Shown here piece by piece: positions 43,249 through 51,645 of a stretch of 64,000 nucleotides of DNA. Position 1 is the stretch's first letter. Each line of letters opens with the position of its first letter. The notes beneath the pieces were generated by a model. The model had not been told where the DNA came from, ran no database searches, and was given only the letters and a program-made list of their open reading frames with translations. The position numbers and the translations under genes were made by a program. This DNA is from DATCRE01 sp964235605 (GTDB lineage: Bacteria; Bacteroidota; Bacteroidia; Cytophagales; Cyclobacteriaceae): assembly GCA_964235605.1 (NCBI GenBank), contig CAXSCR010000006.1, positions 1-64,000 on the forward strand, written 5' to 3'.

Positions 43249-43838
43249 CGGTATTGTTTATCTAGTTCTATCAAAAACTGAACAATTTGATCAATCTTAA
43301 GTATATGATTTATTGATGTAGCTGCCAATGCCGCTTTAGGCATGGTATCTATCATGCACTCAGTGGGATCTTGTACTATGGTAAGTCCACCTCTTTCATG
43401 AATACTTTTCATACCTGCTGCGCCATCACGATTGGCTCCTGAAAGTAGTATACCCACCAATTTATCCTTATATACATAAGCACAAGTGCCAAGTGTTATA
43501 TCAATCGCAGGGCGTGAATTATTAATCATTTCTTCAGTTGAAAGTGAGAAATAATTTCCGAGCTCAGCAGATAGGTGGTAATTGGCCGGAGCCAGGTACA
43601 CACAACTTTTTCTGATTGATTCTTTATCATATGGTTCACTAACTTGTACTACACTTTTTATTGAAAGAGCTTCCACAAACCCATGGCGTACATGCTTTAG
43701 GCGATGCAGGCACATGATAATAGGCAGGGTAAATCCCTTTGGCAGTTGCGAGAGTATCTTTACAACACCTTGAAAGCTGCCAGCTGACCCTCCTATAACA
43801 ACGGCTTTATAGCTGTTATTTAAGTTGAATTTGCTCAT
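43245..43838 (-). CDS. cheB: receiver-less CheB-type protein-glutamate methylesterase
   Basis: CheB removes methyl groups (or amide) from chemoreceptor glutamates. This 197-residue protein is only the catalytic domain: Ser18 in IGGSAGS, His45 in CLHR and Asp138 in LLSGANRDGAAG form the triad. The usual N-terminal receiver domain is absent, so phosphorylation cannot control it in the normal way. It is preceded by a CheR gene and followed, with ATGA-type overlap, by the GAF membrane gene. No chemoreceptor signalling domain, CheA or CheW is in the window; the target may be a nearby coiled-coil sensor. That target is inference. Confidence 0.9.
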   Translation of the reverse strand: MSKFNLNNSYKAVVIGGSAGSFQGVVKILSQLPKGFTLPIIMCLHRLKHVRHGFVEALSIKSVVQVSEPYDKESIRKSCVYLAPANYHLSAELGNYFSLSTEEMINNSRPAIDITLGTCAYVYKDKLVGILLSGANRDGAAGMKSIHERGGLTIVQDPTECMIDTMPKAALAATSINHILKIDQIVQFLIELDKQYR

Positions 43839-43856
43839 TGGTCTTTGACAACTTCA

Positions 43857-44678
43857 CTAATCCTTAATTTTCTTATAAATCTTCTCTTCGTTGTTTACCA
43901 CAATAAAGCGGTTGGCATAATCACACCAGATTAGTGACTCTTTAGATCCAATGGCGAGATAACTGTATTTAAACAAGCTCTCATGGAATTTTTTCAATAC
44001 CTCATTTTGCAAGGCTTGATTAAAATAAATCATCACATTTCGACATAAGATTAAATCAAACTTATTGAAGATATCACCCAGCACCAGATCGTGCTTTCTG
44101 AATGACACATTTACCAACAAGTCTTTATTGAAAACAGCCATGCCATTTTCCTCTTTATAATAATCTTTAAAAGAACCTGTGCCCTGATATCTGATATAGT
44201 TCTTCTCATTCAACTCCATATTCTTAATAGGATAAGTCGCTGCTTTTGCTTTTTCCAAAATGCCAGCATCTAAATCTGTTGCAATGAAAGTAACATCGTA
44301 TAGGATACCCATTTCCTTTAACATGATACACATGGAGAGTACTTCTTCGCCTGAAGAGCAGCCCGCGTGCCATATCTTAAACTGCTTATGATTAAGCAAA
44401 ATAGACGGAATTATCTCTTCGCGCATTACCCGCCAAAAGCTTGGATCACGAAACATTTCCGTTACGTTAACGGTAAGCTCATCCAGAAACTCATTGATGA
44501 ATGCGGGAGAGTCATTTAATTTTTTTAGTAGTGCATCAACAGATAGTTTTTTCAATTCCATTATACGAAGCACCCTTCTTTTAAAAGAAGACATGGCGTA
44601 ATTGCGGAAATCGTAATTATACTTCTGGTAGATGAACTCCGAAATTCTTTTTAAGTCAGCAATGTCAATATCCTGCAT
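43857..44678 (-). CDS. cheR: CheR-type protein-glutamate O-methyltransferase
   Basis: A 273-residue SAM-dependent methyltransferase. The helical N-terminal domain contains FKRRVLRIMELKK and the family mark LTVNVTEMFRDPSFW (about 66-80), the SAM-binding motif is KIWHAGCSSGEEVLSMCI, and DLILCRNVMIYF is the acidic/NV motif near the active site. The C-terminal end lacks the tetratricopeptide extension seen in some CheR proteins. It precedes the CheB-like gene by 18 bases. Presence of a methylation/demethylation pair without chemotaxis genes suggests adaptation of one of the membrane sensors in this cluster; that is inference. Confidence 0.93.
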   Translation of the reverse strand: MQDIDIADLKRISEFIYQKYNYDFRNYAMSSFKRRVLRIMELKKLSVDALLKKLNDSPAFINEFLDELTVNVTEMFRDPSFWRVMREEIIPSILLNHKQFKIWHAGCSSGEEVLSMCIMLKEMGILYDVTFIATDLDAGILEKAKAATYPIKNMELNEKNYIRYQGTGSFKDYYKEENGMAVFNKDLLVNVSFRKHDLVLGDIFNKFDLILCRNVMIYFNQALQNEVLKKFHESLFKYSYLAIGSKESLIWCDYANRFIVVNNEEKIYKKIKD

Positions 44679-44824
44679 GCAAGCGTCTGTTATAATAAAG
44701 CCAAAGAATAATTTGTGTTCACTATCGTTCTGCGTATGTTAATATAATATATCTACGTGAAAGCGCCGTTTTTCTAATGAATTTAATGAATTCATTTTAA
44801 TTCCTTAGAAAAAGAATTGCATTA

Positions 44825-46705
44825 TTAAACTTTTCCTGTCTTTCGTTCAAATTCCTGTTGCGTAATCTTTATTGCCTCGAGGCTAATTTTTAAGGTTTTT
44901 TCTACCTCCTCAGCTAATGCCCAGTCGTTTCCATGCGCTGACTTCTGGCTAAGTTTTAATTCAATTTCATTTATTTTATGTTGATAATCCCGCTCTTTCC
45001 TGGTTAGCTCGTCACGTAAATTAATGAAATCTTGCTCGGAATGAGAGCTTGCTGCCTGTGATTCATATTTTGTTATACGGTCAACGTAATTTCGTTCTTT
45101 ACGCGCCATCTCTTCTTGTGTGGCTTGTAGCTCTTCCATGTTTTGGCGCATTTCTTCTTCTTGAGCCCGCATTTCTTCAGTTTGTTGTTGAAACTGTTCA
45201 ATCAAATGTCGGTTGTGCTGAGCAGATTTTACAGAAGCTAATGTGGAAGCTATGGTCTCACCAAGTTTTTCAACGAAGGCTATTTCGTGAGCCCTATATT
45301 GTTTAAAGGTAGCCAACTCCACAATGCCATAAACTTTCCGATCTACTTTAAGCGGAACTATTAGAATAGCTTTTGGAGGCGCTTCTCCCAGCCCGGAATT
45401 AATTCTAACATAATCTTCAGGGATTTCTGTTAAATAAGTAGTTTGCTTCTCTAAGAACGATTGGCCTAAAATACCTTCCCCAAATTTTACCCTTTGTCTT
45501 TCAAATTTTTTATTCTCGAATGCAAACAAGGATATCAACTCCAAATGTTGATTAGTCTCCTCTTCATCATTTAAAATATAAAGCCCACCTTGATTTGAGT
45601 TTGTGTAATGCACTAGCGCTGAAATGATATTATCGCCTAATGCATTAATGTTATCGTTAGATGAGCGGAGTATATCTACAAATTTTGCAAGGCCTTCGTT
45701 AGACCATTGACGTTTCTGCTCTTCTTCATTAAGTGATTTAAGTTTGGCTTGCATCAAAACTAGCGAGTCAGCCAATTTGTTTTTTCCGACTGAATAGTTA
45801 CCATCAAGCTCTCGATAATCAATTTCAAGATTACCCTCACTAATTTTGGTCACAAAATCAGTGGCATCTTTTAGCTGCTCTAAACTGTAATTAATTTGTT
45901 GAGCCAATGATCCGATTTCATTGTTCGGAAGATCAAGGGTGTATGCTTTAGCAACGGTATTCGTTTCAAGTGTTTGAATAGTGTGAAGAATGAACTTTGC
46001 AAACAAGGCATAAATTCCATATAGCAGACCTAAGTCAAACATTACCATTACAATAAACCATGTGTTTAAAGATTGGTCCTTCTCATGTTCTTCTTCTTGT
46101 AAATCGATTATCAATTTATCATGCCAGTTAGCTAGTGATAGCCATTGGCCTGCTAAAAGCGCTCTGGCTTTTACAACTTTAGCATTAACGGCCGATGTTG
46201 TTGTTACGATAGGCTGCTGGATGGAATCTCTATGCACCGAATCCAAACTTACAGCGTGGTTTTGAATTACATGTTGTGTCGTTTCTACATTAATAGCATC
46301 TGGTTCAATAAGTACTATAAGCGCATTCTCTTTATATCCTAACCAGTTCTCATATAGATTGTCAAAGGTTATTTTTGGAAGTCGAGATAACGGCTTTATG
46401 AAAATCTCACTTTGATCTACCCTACCTCCCTGAGCAAGCGTCTTCAAAAGGTGTTCATAGTGTGCAATATTAGAAGTTATAGAAGCACTAAGTTCCTTCT
46501 TATCTTGAAGATAGCTATGTAAATGAAAGGATATCTCTTGACTTTTAAATTGCGCCTTTCGCACAAAATCCTTTTTCTGATCAACATCTTCAAGCGCTTG
46601 AATCTTAGTTCTAAGGATCAAATACTCTGCACCGACAATTGAAGAAAACGTACCCAGCAAGCCGATAGCAAGTTGTTTTAAACGGATGTTATCCAGGTAC
46701 TTCAT
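44825..46705 (-). CDS. HAMP-GAF membrane sensor with long coiled-coil tail
   Basis: A 626-residue protein without a recognised catalytic output. One membrane helix (9-29), an extracytoplasmic helical sensor (35-213), a second helix (215-240), HAMP and linker (240-335), GAF (340-490, with EIPEDYVRINSGLGEAPPKAILIV at 428-450) and a coiled coil (495-590) rich in Glu/Gln, including RQNMEELQATQEEMARKER. This architecture resembles chemoreceptors but lacks the MCP hairpin tip. It could still be a substrate of the neighbouring CheR/CheB through Glu/Gln-rich coiled-coil sites, although no strict consensus methylation sequence is seen. It is the first gene of the minus-strand sensor cluster. Confidence 0.82.
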   Translation of the reverse strand: MKYLDNIRLKQLAIGLLGTFSSIVGAEYLILRTKIQALEDVDQKKDFVRKAQFKSQEISFHLHSYLQDKKELSASITSNIAHYEHLLKTLAQGGRVDQSEIFIKPLSRLPKITFDNLYENWLGYKENALIVLIEPDAINVETTQHVIQNHAVSLDSVHRDSIQQPIVTTTSAVNAKVVKARALLAGQWLSLANWHDKLIIDLQEEEHEKDQSLNTWFIVMVMFDLGLLYGIYALFAKFILHTIQTLETNTVAKAYTLDLPNNEIGSLAQQINYSLEQLKDATDFVTKISEGNLEIDYRELDGNYSVGKNKLADSLVLMQAKLKSLNEEEQKRQWSNEGLAKFVDILRSSNDNINALGDNIISALVHYTNSNQGGLYILNDEEETNQHLELISLFAFENKKFERQRVKFGEGILGQSFLEKQTTYLTEIPEDYVRINSGLGEAPPKAILIVPLKVDRKVYGIVELATFKQYRAHEIAFVEKLGETIASTLASVKSAQHNRHLIEQFQQQTEEMRAQEEEMRQNMEELQATQEEMARKERNYVDRITKYESQAASSHSEQDFINLRDELTRKERDYQHKINEIELKLSQKSAHGNDWALAEEVEKTLKISLEAIKITQQEFERKTGKV

Positions 46706-46947
46706 AACTCAAATAAACTAAAATAAGGCAAATGCCAAAATTGACTTAATGATAAGATGGGTCACGTGTATGTTCTTTACATGATTTGGTAAAGTTTAAA
46801 GGCTTATTGATTGAAGTACCATTGATATGATATGTGAATGTTACTCGCTATTGAGAGGACGTTGATTGGATAATAACTATCCTATAAGTTAAATTAAAAA
46901 TTGTGTAGTATAACCTTACTTGTCAACGTTTTGAATTACTTTGTTTT

Positions 46948-48279
46948 ATGAAGTCAATATTGATTTTAGGTGCGGGTCGTTCATCCTCTTTGTTAATTGC
47001 TTACTTAATTACAGAAGCGAAGAAAAACAATTGGGACATTACTGTCGGGGATTTCTCAGAAGAGGCAGCCCGTCAGCGAATTGGCAATACCTCAACTGCC
47101 AAAGCCATAAGTTTCGACATCAATAATGAACAAAGTAGTAAGGAGGCCATTGCACCTGTAGATGTGGTGGTATCGTTAATGCCAGCACACCTTCATCTTA
47201 AAGCTGCCAAACTTTGCCTTCAATTAAAAAAACATCTCTTAACCGCTAGTTATGTTTCTGACGAGATGGAGAAGTTGGATAGTGAAGCTAAGACCAAAGA
47301 CCTACTTTTCTTAAATGAGTGTGGCCTTGATCCCGGAATTGATCATATGAGTGCCATGCAAGTTTTGGATAAGATTAAGCTAAATAATGGCAAGATTGTC
47401 TCATTTGAATCTTTCACGGGGGGACTTATAGCACCAAATACAGACCCACTGAATCCCTGGCGGTATAAATTCACATGGAATCCTAGAAATGTTGTAACAG
47501 CTGGGCAAGCCACCGCCAAGTTCCTTCAGGATGGCGAATATAAATACATTCCCTATCAACAACTCTTTGTGCGAACTACCCCTGTACCTGTACTTGGTTA
47601 TGGAGACTATGATGGCTATGCGAATAGGGATTCATTAAAATATATAAATACCTATGACTTATCTGGTATCAAGACGATGTTACGAGGTACCCTGCGAAAT
47701 AAAGGATATTGTGCAGCCTGGAATTTATTCGTACAACTAGGTTGTTGTGATGATACTTATTCCTTAGGAGATGTAACATTGTGGACACACAGTGATTTCA
47801 TAAATTCATTTCTCCCGTCAGATCCTGGTAAGTCAGTAGCAGAAAAATTAGCCAATCAATTCAACTTGTCGCTACATAGTGAGGAACTACAAAAGTTAAC
47901 ATGGTCAGGATTTTTTGATGATACTTTAATTGGGATTGACACAGGTACACCTGCTCAGGTTTTGGAATATATCTTAAATAAAAGGTGGTGTCTTCAGCCA
48001 ACCGATAAGGATTTGATTGTTATGTGGCATCGATTCGGATATGCCATTGGCAATACCAAAAAAGAAATTCAAGCTCATCTTATTGTAAAAGGTGATGACG
48101 CTACGGAAACAGCTATGGCAAAAACCGTGGGACTGCCATTAGCTATTGCAACTAAATTACTTATGCAGGGTAAAATAAAGCAACGTGGCGTAATTATTCC
48201 AATAAGTAAAGAATTATATGATCCGATATTGGATGAATTGAAGCTTTACGGGATTGTATTGGTGGAAAAGGAATTTTAA
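46948..48279 (+). CDS. saccharopine dehydrogenase-like protein
   Basis: A 443-residue protein of the saccharopine dehydrogenase family, NADP and glutamate-forming type. The Rossmann fold is SILILGAGRSSSLLIAYLI, followed by VVVSLMPAHLHLKAAKLC and the catalytic block FLNECGLDPGIDHMSAMQVLDKI, then the substrate domain with SFTGGLIAPNTDPLNPWRYKFTWNPRNVVTAGQ. The full-length enzyme makes glutamate and alpha-aminoadipate semialdehyde from saccharopine in lysine breakdown or synthesis. A lysine 6-dehydrogenase-like relative is at 15723-16847. The convergent neighbour is a WYL regulator. Lysine degradation is the likely role, as other genes of the pathway are not present nearby. Confidence 0.92.
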   Translation: MKSILILGAGRSSSLLIAYLITEAKKNNWDITVGDFSEEAARQRIGNTSTAKAISFDINNEQSSKEAIAPVDVVVSLMPAHLHLKAAKLCLQLKKHLLTASYVSDEMEKLDSEAKTKDLLFLNECGLDPGIDHMSAMQVLDKIKLNNGKIVSFESFTGGLIAPNTDPLNPWRYKFTWNPRNVVTAGQATAKFLQDGEYKYIPYQQLFVRTTPVPVLGYGDYDGYANRDSLKYINTYDLSGIKTMLRGTLRNKGYCAAWNLFVQLGCCDDTYSLGDVTLWTHSDFINSFLPSDPGKSVAEKLANQFNLSLHSEELQKLTWSGFFDDTLIGIDTGTPAQVLEYILNKRWCLQPTDKDLIVMWHRFGYAIGNTKKEIQAHLIVKGDDATETAMAKTVGLPLAIATKLLMQGKIKQRGVIIPISKELYDPILDELKLYGIVLVEKEF

Positions 48280-48307
48280 CATTATTCAGTTGGTCAATAA
48301 CGAAAGG

Positions 48308-49228
48308 CTATGCTTTTATAAGTCGTTGTGTTTTTATTTTGTTTCTAATGAATTCTTGAAATAGGGGTGGGGATTTTATTTCTATCTCATCGATGAGTCC
48401 GAGTACATAACGCCCAATACCTTCGAAGTTCGCTACCGGGCCATTGAAGGTGTAGTCAGAATTATTTTTTTCAGTGTAAGGAACTGACAACGGATAATCT
48501 TCACGCAACAATAAATAAGCACGTAATGTAAGCTTCAACGTTATCCAAGTATTCGCATCGCCTGAAAGGCCAAACATATCACTCATTGTTTTTTGATGTA
48601 AACTTTCAAATTGAAATTTCTTTTTCATTTCTAAGACGTCGCCAATGCGTTCGAGCTTAAATTGTTTGCAAGATTTATCAAGCGTATCAAGCGCTACAAT
48701 GGTTTGATAATCAGTTCCAAACTGAAAGGGTTCTACTAATCTATCTTTAATTTCATTACTATTTGCAGAATGATAATCCTTAAGAACTAATTGCTTCTTA
48801 TTTTTAATTCCTTCTGATATTTTCTCTATAAGATGGCCCACTCGTAGCTTGAGGGCGATTTTAGGCATTTCATCAATGTCTGAATTAAGAGATAGTTTCT
48901 TAAGCAATGAATTTCTCACCGGACTATCAAACGCTCCCTTCCTGATTAACTCCTTTAAGATATTGGTTTCTTCAATTGTAAAATTAGTAGATGCAGGTTC
49001 ATCTTCTGAAGTGAAGATAAAGTATCGGTTATGAAAATCTTTATCAACCACAAAGCCAACAGCTTCAAGTAATTTTATATATCTATAAATAGAGCGTTCA
49101 CTCATATCAAAACGCATTGCTAGCTCACCCACTGTTTTACCTTTGCCCTTTAATAAGGCGATTAACTCTAGCACACGCAGTAACTTTGCTTGAGGTATAG
49201 GTGATGTGTCCTTAACTGTTTTAGCCAT
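48308..49228 (-). CDS. HTH/WYL-domain transcriptional regulator
   Basis: A 306-residue regulator with an N-terminal winged HTH (KLLRVLELIALLKGKGKTVGELAMRFDMSERSIYRYIKLLEAVGF, 15-59) followed by a WYL-type domain (about 125-230; LVEPFQFGTDYQTIVALDTLDKSCKQFKLERIG) and a C-terminal extension. WYL domains bind nucleic-acid or nucleotide-like ligands in several regulators of phage defence and DNA damage. No defence genes are adjacent. Its targets are unknown; it may regulate the convergent saccharopine dehydrogenase-like gene or other loci. Confidence 0.85.
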   Translation of the reverse strand: MAKTVKDTSPIPQAKLLRVLELIALLKGKGKTVGELAMRFDMSERSIYRYIKLLEAVGFVVDKDFHNRYFIFTSEDEPASTNFTIEETNILKELIRKGAFDSPVRNSLLKKLSLNSDIDEMPKIALKLRVGHLIEKISEGIKNKKQLVLKDYHSANSNEIKDRLVEPFQFGTDYQTIVALDTLDKSCKQFKLERIGDVLEMKKKFQFESLHQKTMSDMFGLSGDANTWITLKLTLRAYLLLREDYPLSVPYTEKNNSDYTFNGPVANFEGIGRYVLGLIDEIEIKSPPLFQEFIRNKIKTQRLIKA

Positions 49229-49284
49229 TGCGTGAAGGTAATGCTCTTACTTTGATTTGCGATATAGGAAGCCACTTTTTGCAA

Positions 49285-49545
49285 TTACAAGGTATAACTA
49301 CAATTTACTATTATTGATTCTTGTGTATTCGCTTTTCTAGATGATTGTTTTTTAACATAATTAACTGTTATGAATGATACGATGAGCAACATGACAATAA
49401 TCAAAAAATATATAAGCAAGCGAGTTGCTTGTTTAATCATCATATCACGTTTATGCCGCTGCATAAGCAAAGCATAGTTGCGATAGGTTTTTACCTTACC
49501 TGCACCTATTGTTTGCCTACGTAAACGTATTTCATTCCTTGCCAT
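49285..49545 (-). CDS. small single-pass membrane protein downstream of ECF sigma factor
   Basis: The 86-residue protein has a strongly basic N-terminal 38 residues (RNEIRLRRQTIGAGKVKTYRNYALLMQRHKRD), one membrane helix (about 42-62, ATRLLIYFLIIVMLLIVSFITV) and a short tail. It overlaps the 3' end of the sigma factor gene by 14 bases, a position where anti-sigma factors normally occur. It is far too small to be a standard zinc anti-sigma protein and has no HxxxCxxC motif. A role in holding the sigma factor at the membrane is possible but unproven. Unknown family. Confidence 0.6.
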   Translation of the reverse strand: MARNEIRLRRQTIGAGKVKTYRNYALLMQRHKRDMMIKQATRLLIYFLIIVMLLIVSFITVNYVKKQSSRKANTQESIIVNCSYTL

Positions 49546-50101
49546 TGTAAGTAATCTTTAAATTGAAATTTTTTCTTAACCTGTCAAGCGCACGATAGGT
49601 TCTCATTTTCGCACCGCTTTCCGTTATGTCGAGGATGTAAGCAATTTCTTTAAAATTCTTTTCTTCAAAGAATCGGAGCTCGAGAACCTCCAGCATATCT
49701 GTAGGTAATTCCTTCAAGTAATTTAATAGCCGGTTGGTTAACTCTTCATCCCACAAATCTTCATTTGATATTTCTATCAACTCACGTATGCGTACCTCTT
49801 CAAGGCTAAAAACTTTATTATTTTTTATTTTTCTATAATGTTTGTTAACCTCATTACTAGCCACTTTATACAACCAAGCTGAAAAAGGCACACCGCGAAA
49901 TTCATATCGATCGATGTTATTAATTGCACTTAAAAATGTTTGTGAGCAAAGATCAGCGGCAAGATCTTCATCGTCTGTTTGCCTGTAAATGAAATTGAAG
50001 ATCCTATCGAAGTATTTTTCGTACAATTCACTAAAAGCCTGAGGATCTTTTCTTGATCGCTTTAGGATTGCATACTCATATTGTATTTCATCTTCAGACA
50101 T
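49532..50101 (-). CDS. ECF-type RNA polymerase sigma-70 factor
   Basis: A 189-residue ECF sigma factor. Region 2 is FSELYEKYFDRIFNFIYRQTDDEDLAADLCSQTFLSAINNID (about 17-58) with the -10 recognition surface, and region 4 is LELRFFEEKNFKEIAYILDITESGAKMRTYRALDRLRKNF (about 138-178), which reads the -35 element. Spacing is normal. It is coupled by overlap to the small membrane protein gene, which could be its anti-sigma partner. Its own promoter should be in the 176-base gap to the arginase terminator. Regulon unknown. Confidence 0.93.
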   Translation of the reverse strand: MSEDEIQYEYAILKRSRKDPQAFSELYEKYFDRIFNFIYRQTDDEDLAADLCSQTFLSAINNIDRYEFRGVPFSAWLYKVASNEVNKHYRKIKNNKVFSLEEVRIRELIEISNEDLWDEELTNRLLNYLKELPTDMLEVLELRFFEEKNFKEIAYILDITESGAKMRTYRALDRLRKNFNLKITYNGKE

Positions 50102-50224
50102 GCACCGTAAATTTTAATCCTAATCCGGAAAATTAAGAAAGTCACAATTAAGCTGGTTTGAATTACAAAGACCAGTAACTACATAATACCTTAACTTACA
50201 ACAATTTAAATCCATTGAAAAATA

Positions 50225-50258
50225 AAAAGGAGTACTAAAATTAATTAGTCCTCCTTTT
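50225..50258 (-). terminator. intrinsic terminator of the arginase gene
   Basis: On the minus strand the stem AAAAGGAG/CTCCTTTT with an additional ACT/AGT pairing inside is followed by a T-run. It begins about 20 bases after the arginase stop codon at 50278. Confidence 0.82.
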
Positions 50259-50277
50259 CTTATTCAATTATATGAAG

Positions 50278-51240
50278 TTATTCTGCTAGTACAGGCCTGT
50301 TCACTATGGCCTTTGCAGTAGCTTCAAGTATTTCGAATGCACTTTCTGCCATTCTGTTTTCTGTATCCAACGTAGGGTTTACTTCTACAATTTCCCAAGC
50401 GCATACCTTAGGGCTCTTTGCCAATTCAACATTCAGAATTCTTGCTTCATCAACTGTAAGTCCATTAGGTACTGGTGTTCCCGTACCTGTTGAAACTCTA
50501 GAATCAAGGCTATCTACATCAAACGATACATAGATCATATCACAATGATCTAACATGTCAAGGGCGCGTTGCGCTATTTTCTCAGCGCCGATTTTTTTAA
50601 TATCCTCCGTCTCTATGAAGTTGACGTTATATTTGTTTAACAAGTAATTCTCAGGTTTCTCTAAATCCCTTACCGCTATCAGAACAATGTCTTCAGGGTA
50701 AACTTTAGGCCCTGGTACGCCTACATCTTTAATTTGCTCCCAATACTCAAGTGTATCGCCGCGTGGATCATTCACTTTGCATTCTAGGTTGTCTAATCCA
50801 CATGCCATGGCTAACGGCATGCCGTGCATATTTCCCGTAGGCGTTGTAAAAGGTGTATGTATATCAGCATGTGCATCTATCCATATTACGCCCAATCTAG
50901 TTTTTGGATTTGCTTTCTTTATACCAGCAATAGTTCCAAACGATGTGCTATGATCTCCTGCCATAATTAGCGGAAAATCTTCTTCCCATATCGTTTCATA
51001 AACCTCAAGGCAAACTCGCTCCTCCATGATTAAGACACCATCAATGAATTTTGCATGCGCATGTGTAGCGCCATCAAATAATATTTCATTTACGTTTTCA
51101 ACTTCAATGGATTCATATTGTCTAAAAAAGTCAGAATTTAAATCCAGGCTAGCAATTTTCATGGCTTCTACACCGAGGCTGGATCCGCGTGTACCCGCAC
51201 CTATCTCTGATTTTACTTCTATTATTTTTAACTCTTTCAT
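50278..51240 (-). CDS. arginase family protein
   Basis: A 320-residue ureohydrolase of the arginase type. The binuclear manganese ligands are visible in MAGDHSTSFGT, VIWIDAHADIHTPFTTPTGNMHG and VSFDVDSLDSRVSTGTGTPVPNGLT. Arginase hydrolyses arginine to ornithine and urea; related enzymes act on agmatine, formiminoglutamate or guanidinobutyrate. The length, the N-terminal KIIEVKSEIGAGTRGSSLGVEAM and the conserved GMP loop support arginase more than agmatinase. It is divergent from the arginine decarboxylase gene across a 405-base gap, so both could respond to one regulator. Confidence 0.9.
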   Translation of the reverse strand: MKELKIIEVKSEIGAGTRGSSLGVEAMKIASLDLNSDFFRQYESIEVENVNEILFDGATHAHAKFIDGVLIMEERVCLEVYETIWEEDFPLIMAGDHSTSFGTIAGIKKANPKTRLGVIWIDAHADIHTPFTTPTGNMHGMPLAMACGLDNLECKVNDPRGDTLEYWEQIKDVGVPGPKVYPEDIVLIAVRDLEKPENYLLNKYNVNFIETEDIKKIGAEKIAQRALDMLDHCDMIYVSFDVDSLDSRVSTGTGTPVPNGLTVDEARILNVELAKSPKVCAWEIVEVNPTLDTENRMAESAFEILEATAKAIVNRPVLAE

Positions 51241-51645
51241 GCTATTAAAATTTTACTATTCATCCCTGGAAGCTTAAATTAATCATAAAAACATTTATGA
51301 TTTTTTTTCAGGAAATTAAATTAGGTCTACTAAAGAAATGATTAATCAATTGAAAACAATGAGATATTCAAAGTTTTTATATGGTGACTTAATAGTCTGG
51401 CAACTCCATTAACCGAATTGAATCGGCAGGAATTGCAGGGGAACAAATTGAAAGATATAATCGACTAATCATACGTTTTATAAGCGTATTGCAAAGATGG
51501 CAAAATTATCACAATATTGCACCCTTAAAAATAGTTAATCGTGGTCGTAAAAAATTGTTGCTGATGGCTTAAATTATAAAAAAGCCACTTTGGAACCTTT
51601 AACATCGAGAAATGATTAACGTTAACGTTTAACACGTAACGCACG
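51241..51645. other. 405-base divergent promoter region, arginase/arginine decarboxylase
   Basis: AT-rich sequence without a credible reading frame. It should contain both divergent promoters. Noted sub-features are an AT-only hairpin (51281-51302 followed by T) and the short palindromic run TTAACGTTAA near 51615-51625. No operator or riboswitch could be supported. Confidence 0.6.

Noticed and set aside
43245..44678. CheR/CheB as evidence of a chemotaxis operon
   Set aside because: No CheA, CheW, CheY or chemoreceptor signalling domain occurs in the window.
34843..46705. A complete siaABCD c-di-GMP module
   Set aside because: No GGDEF or EAL domain protein was found anywhere near, so the SiaD output is absent here.
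51281..51308. AT-only hairpin followed by T as an intrinsic terminator
   Set aside because: The stem has nine weak pairs and no plus-strand gene ends upstream of it.
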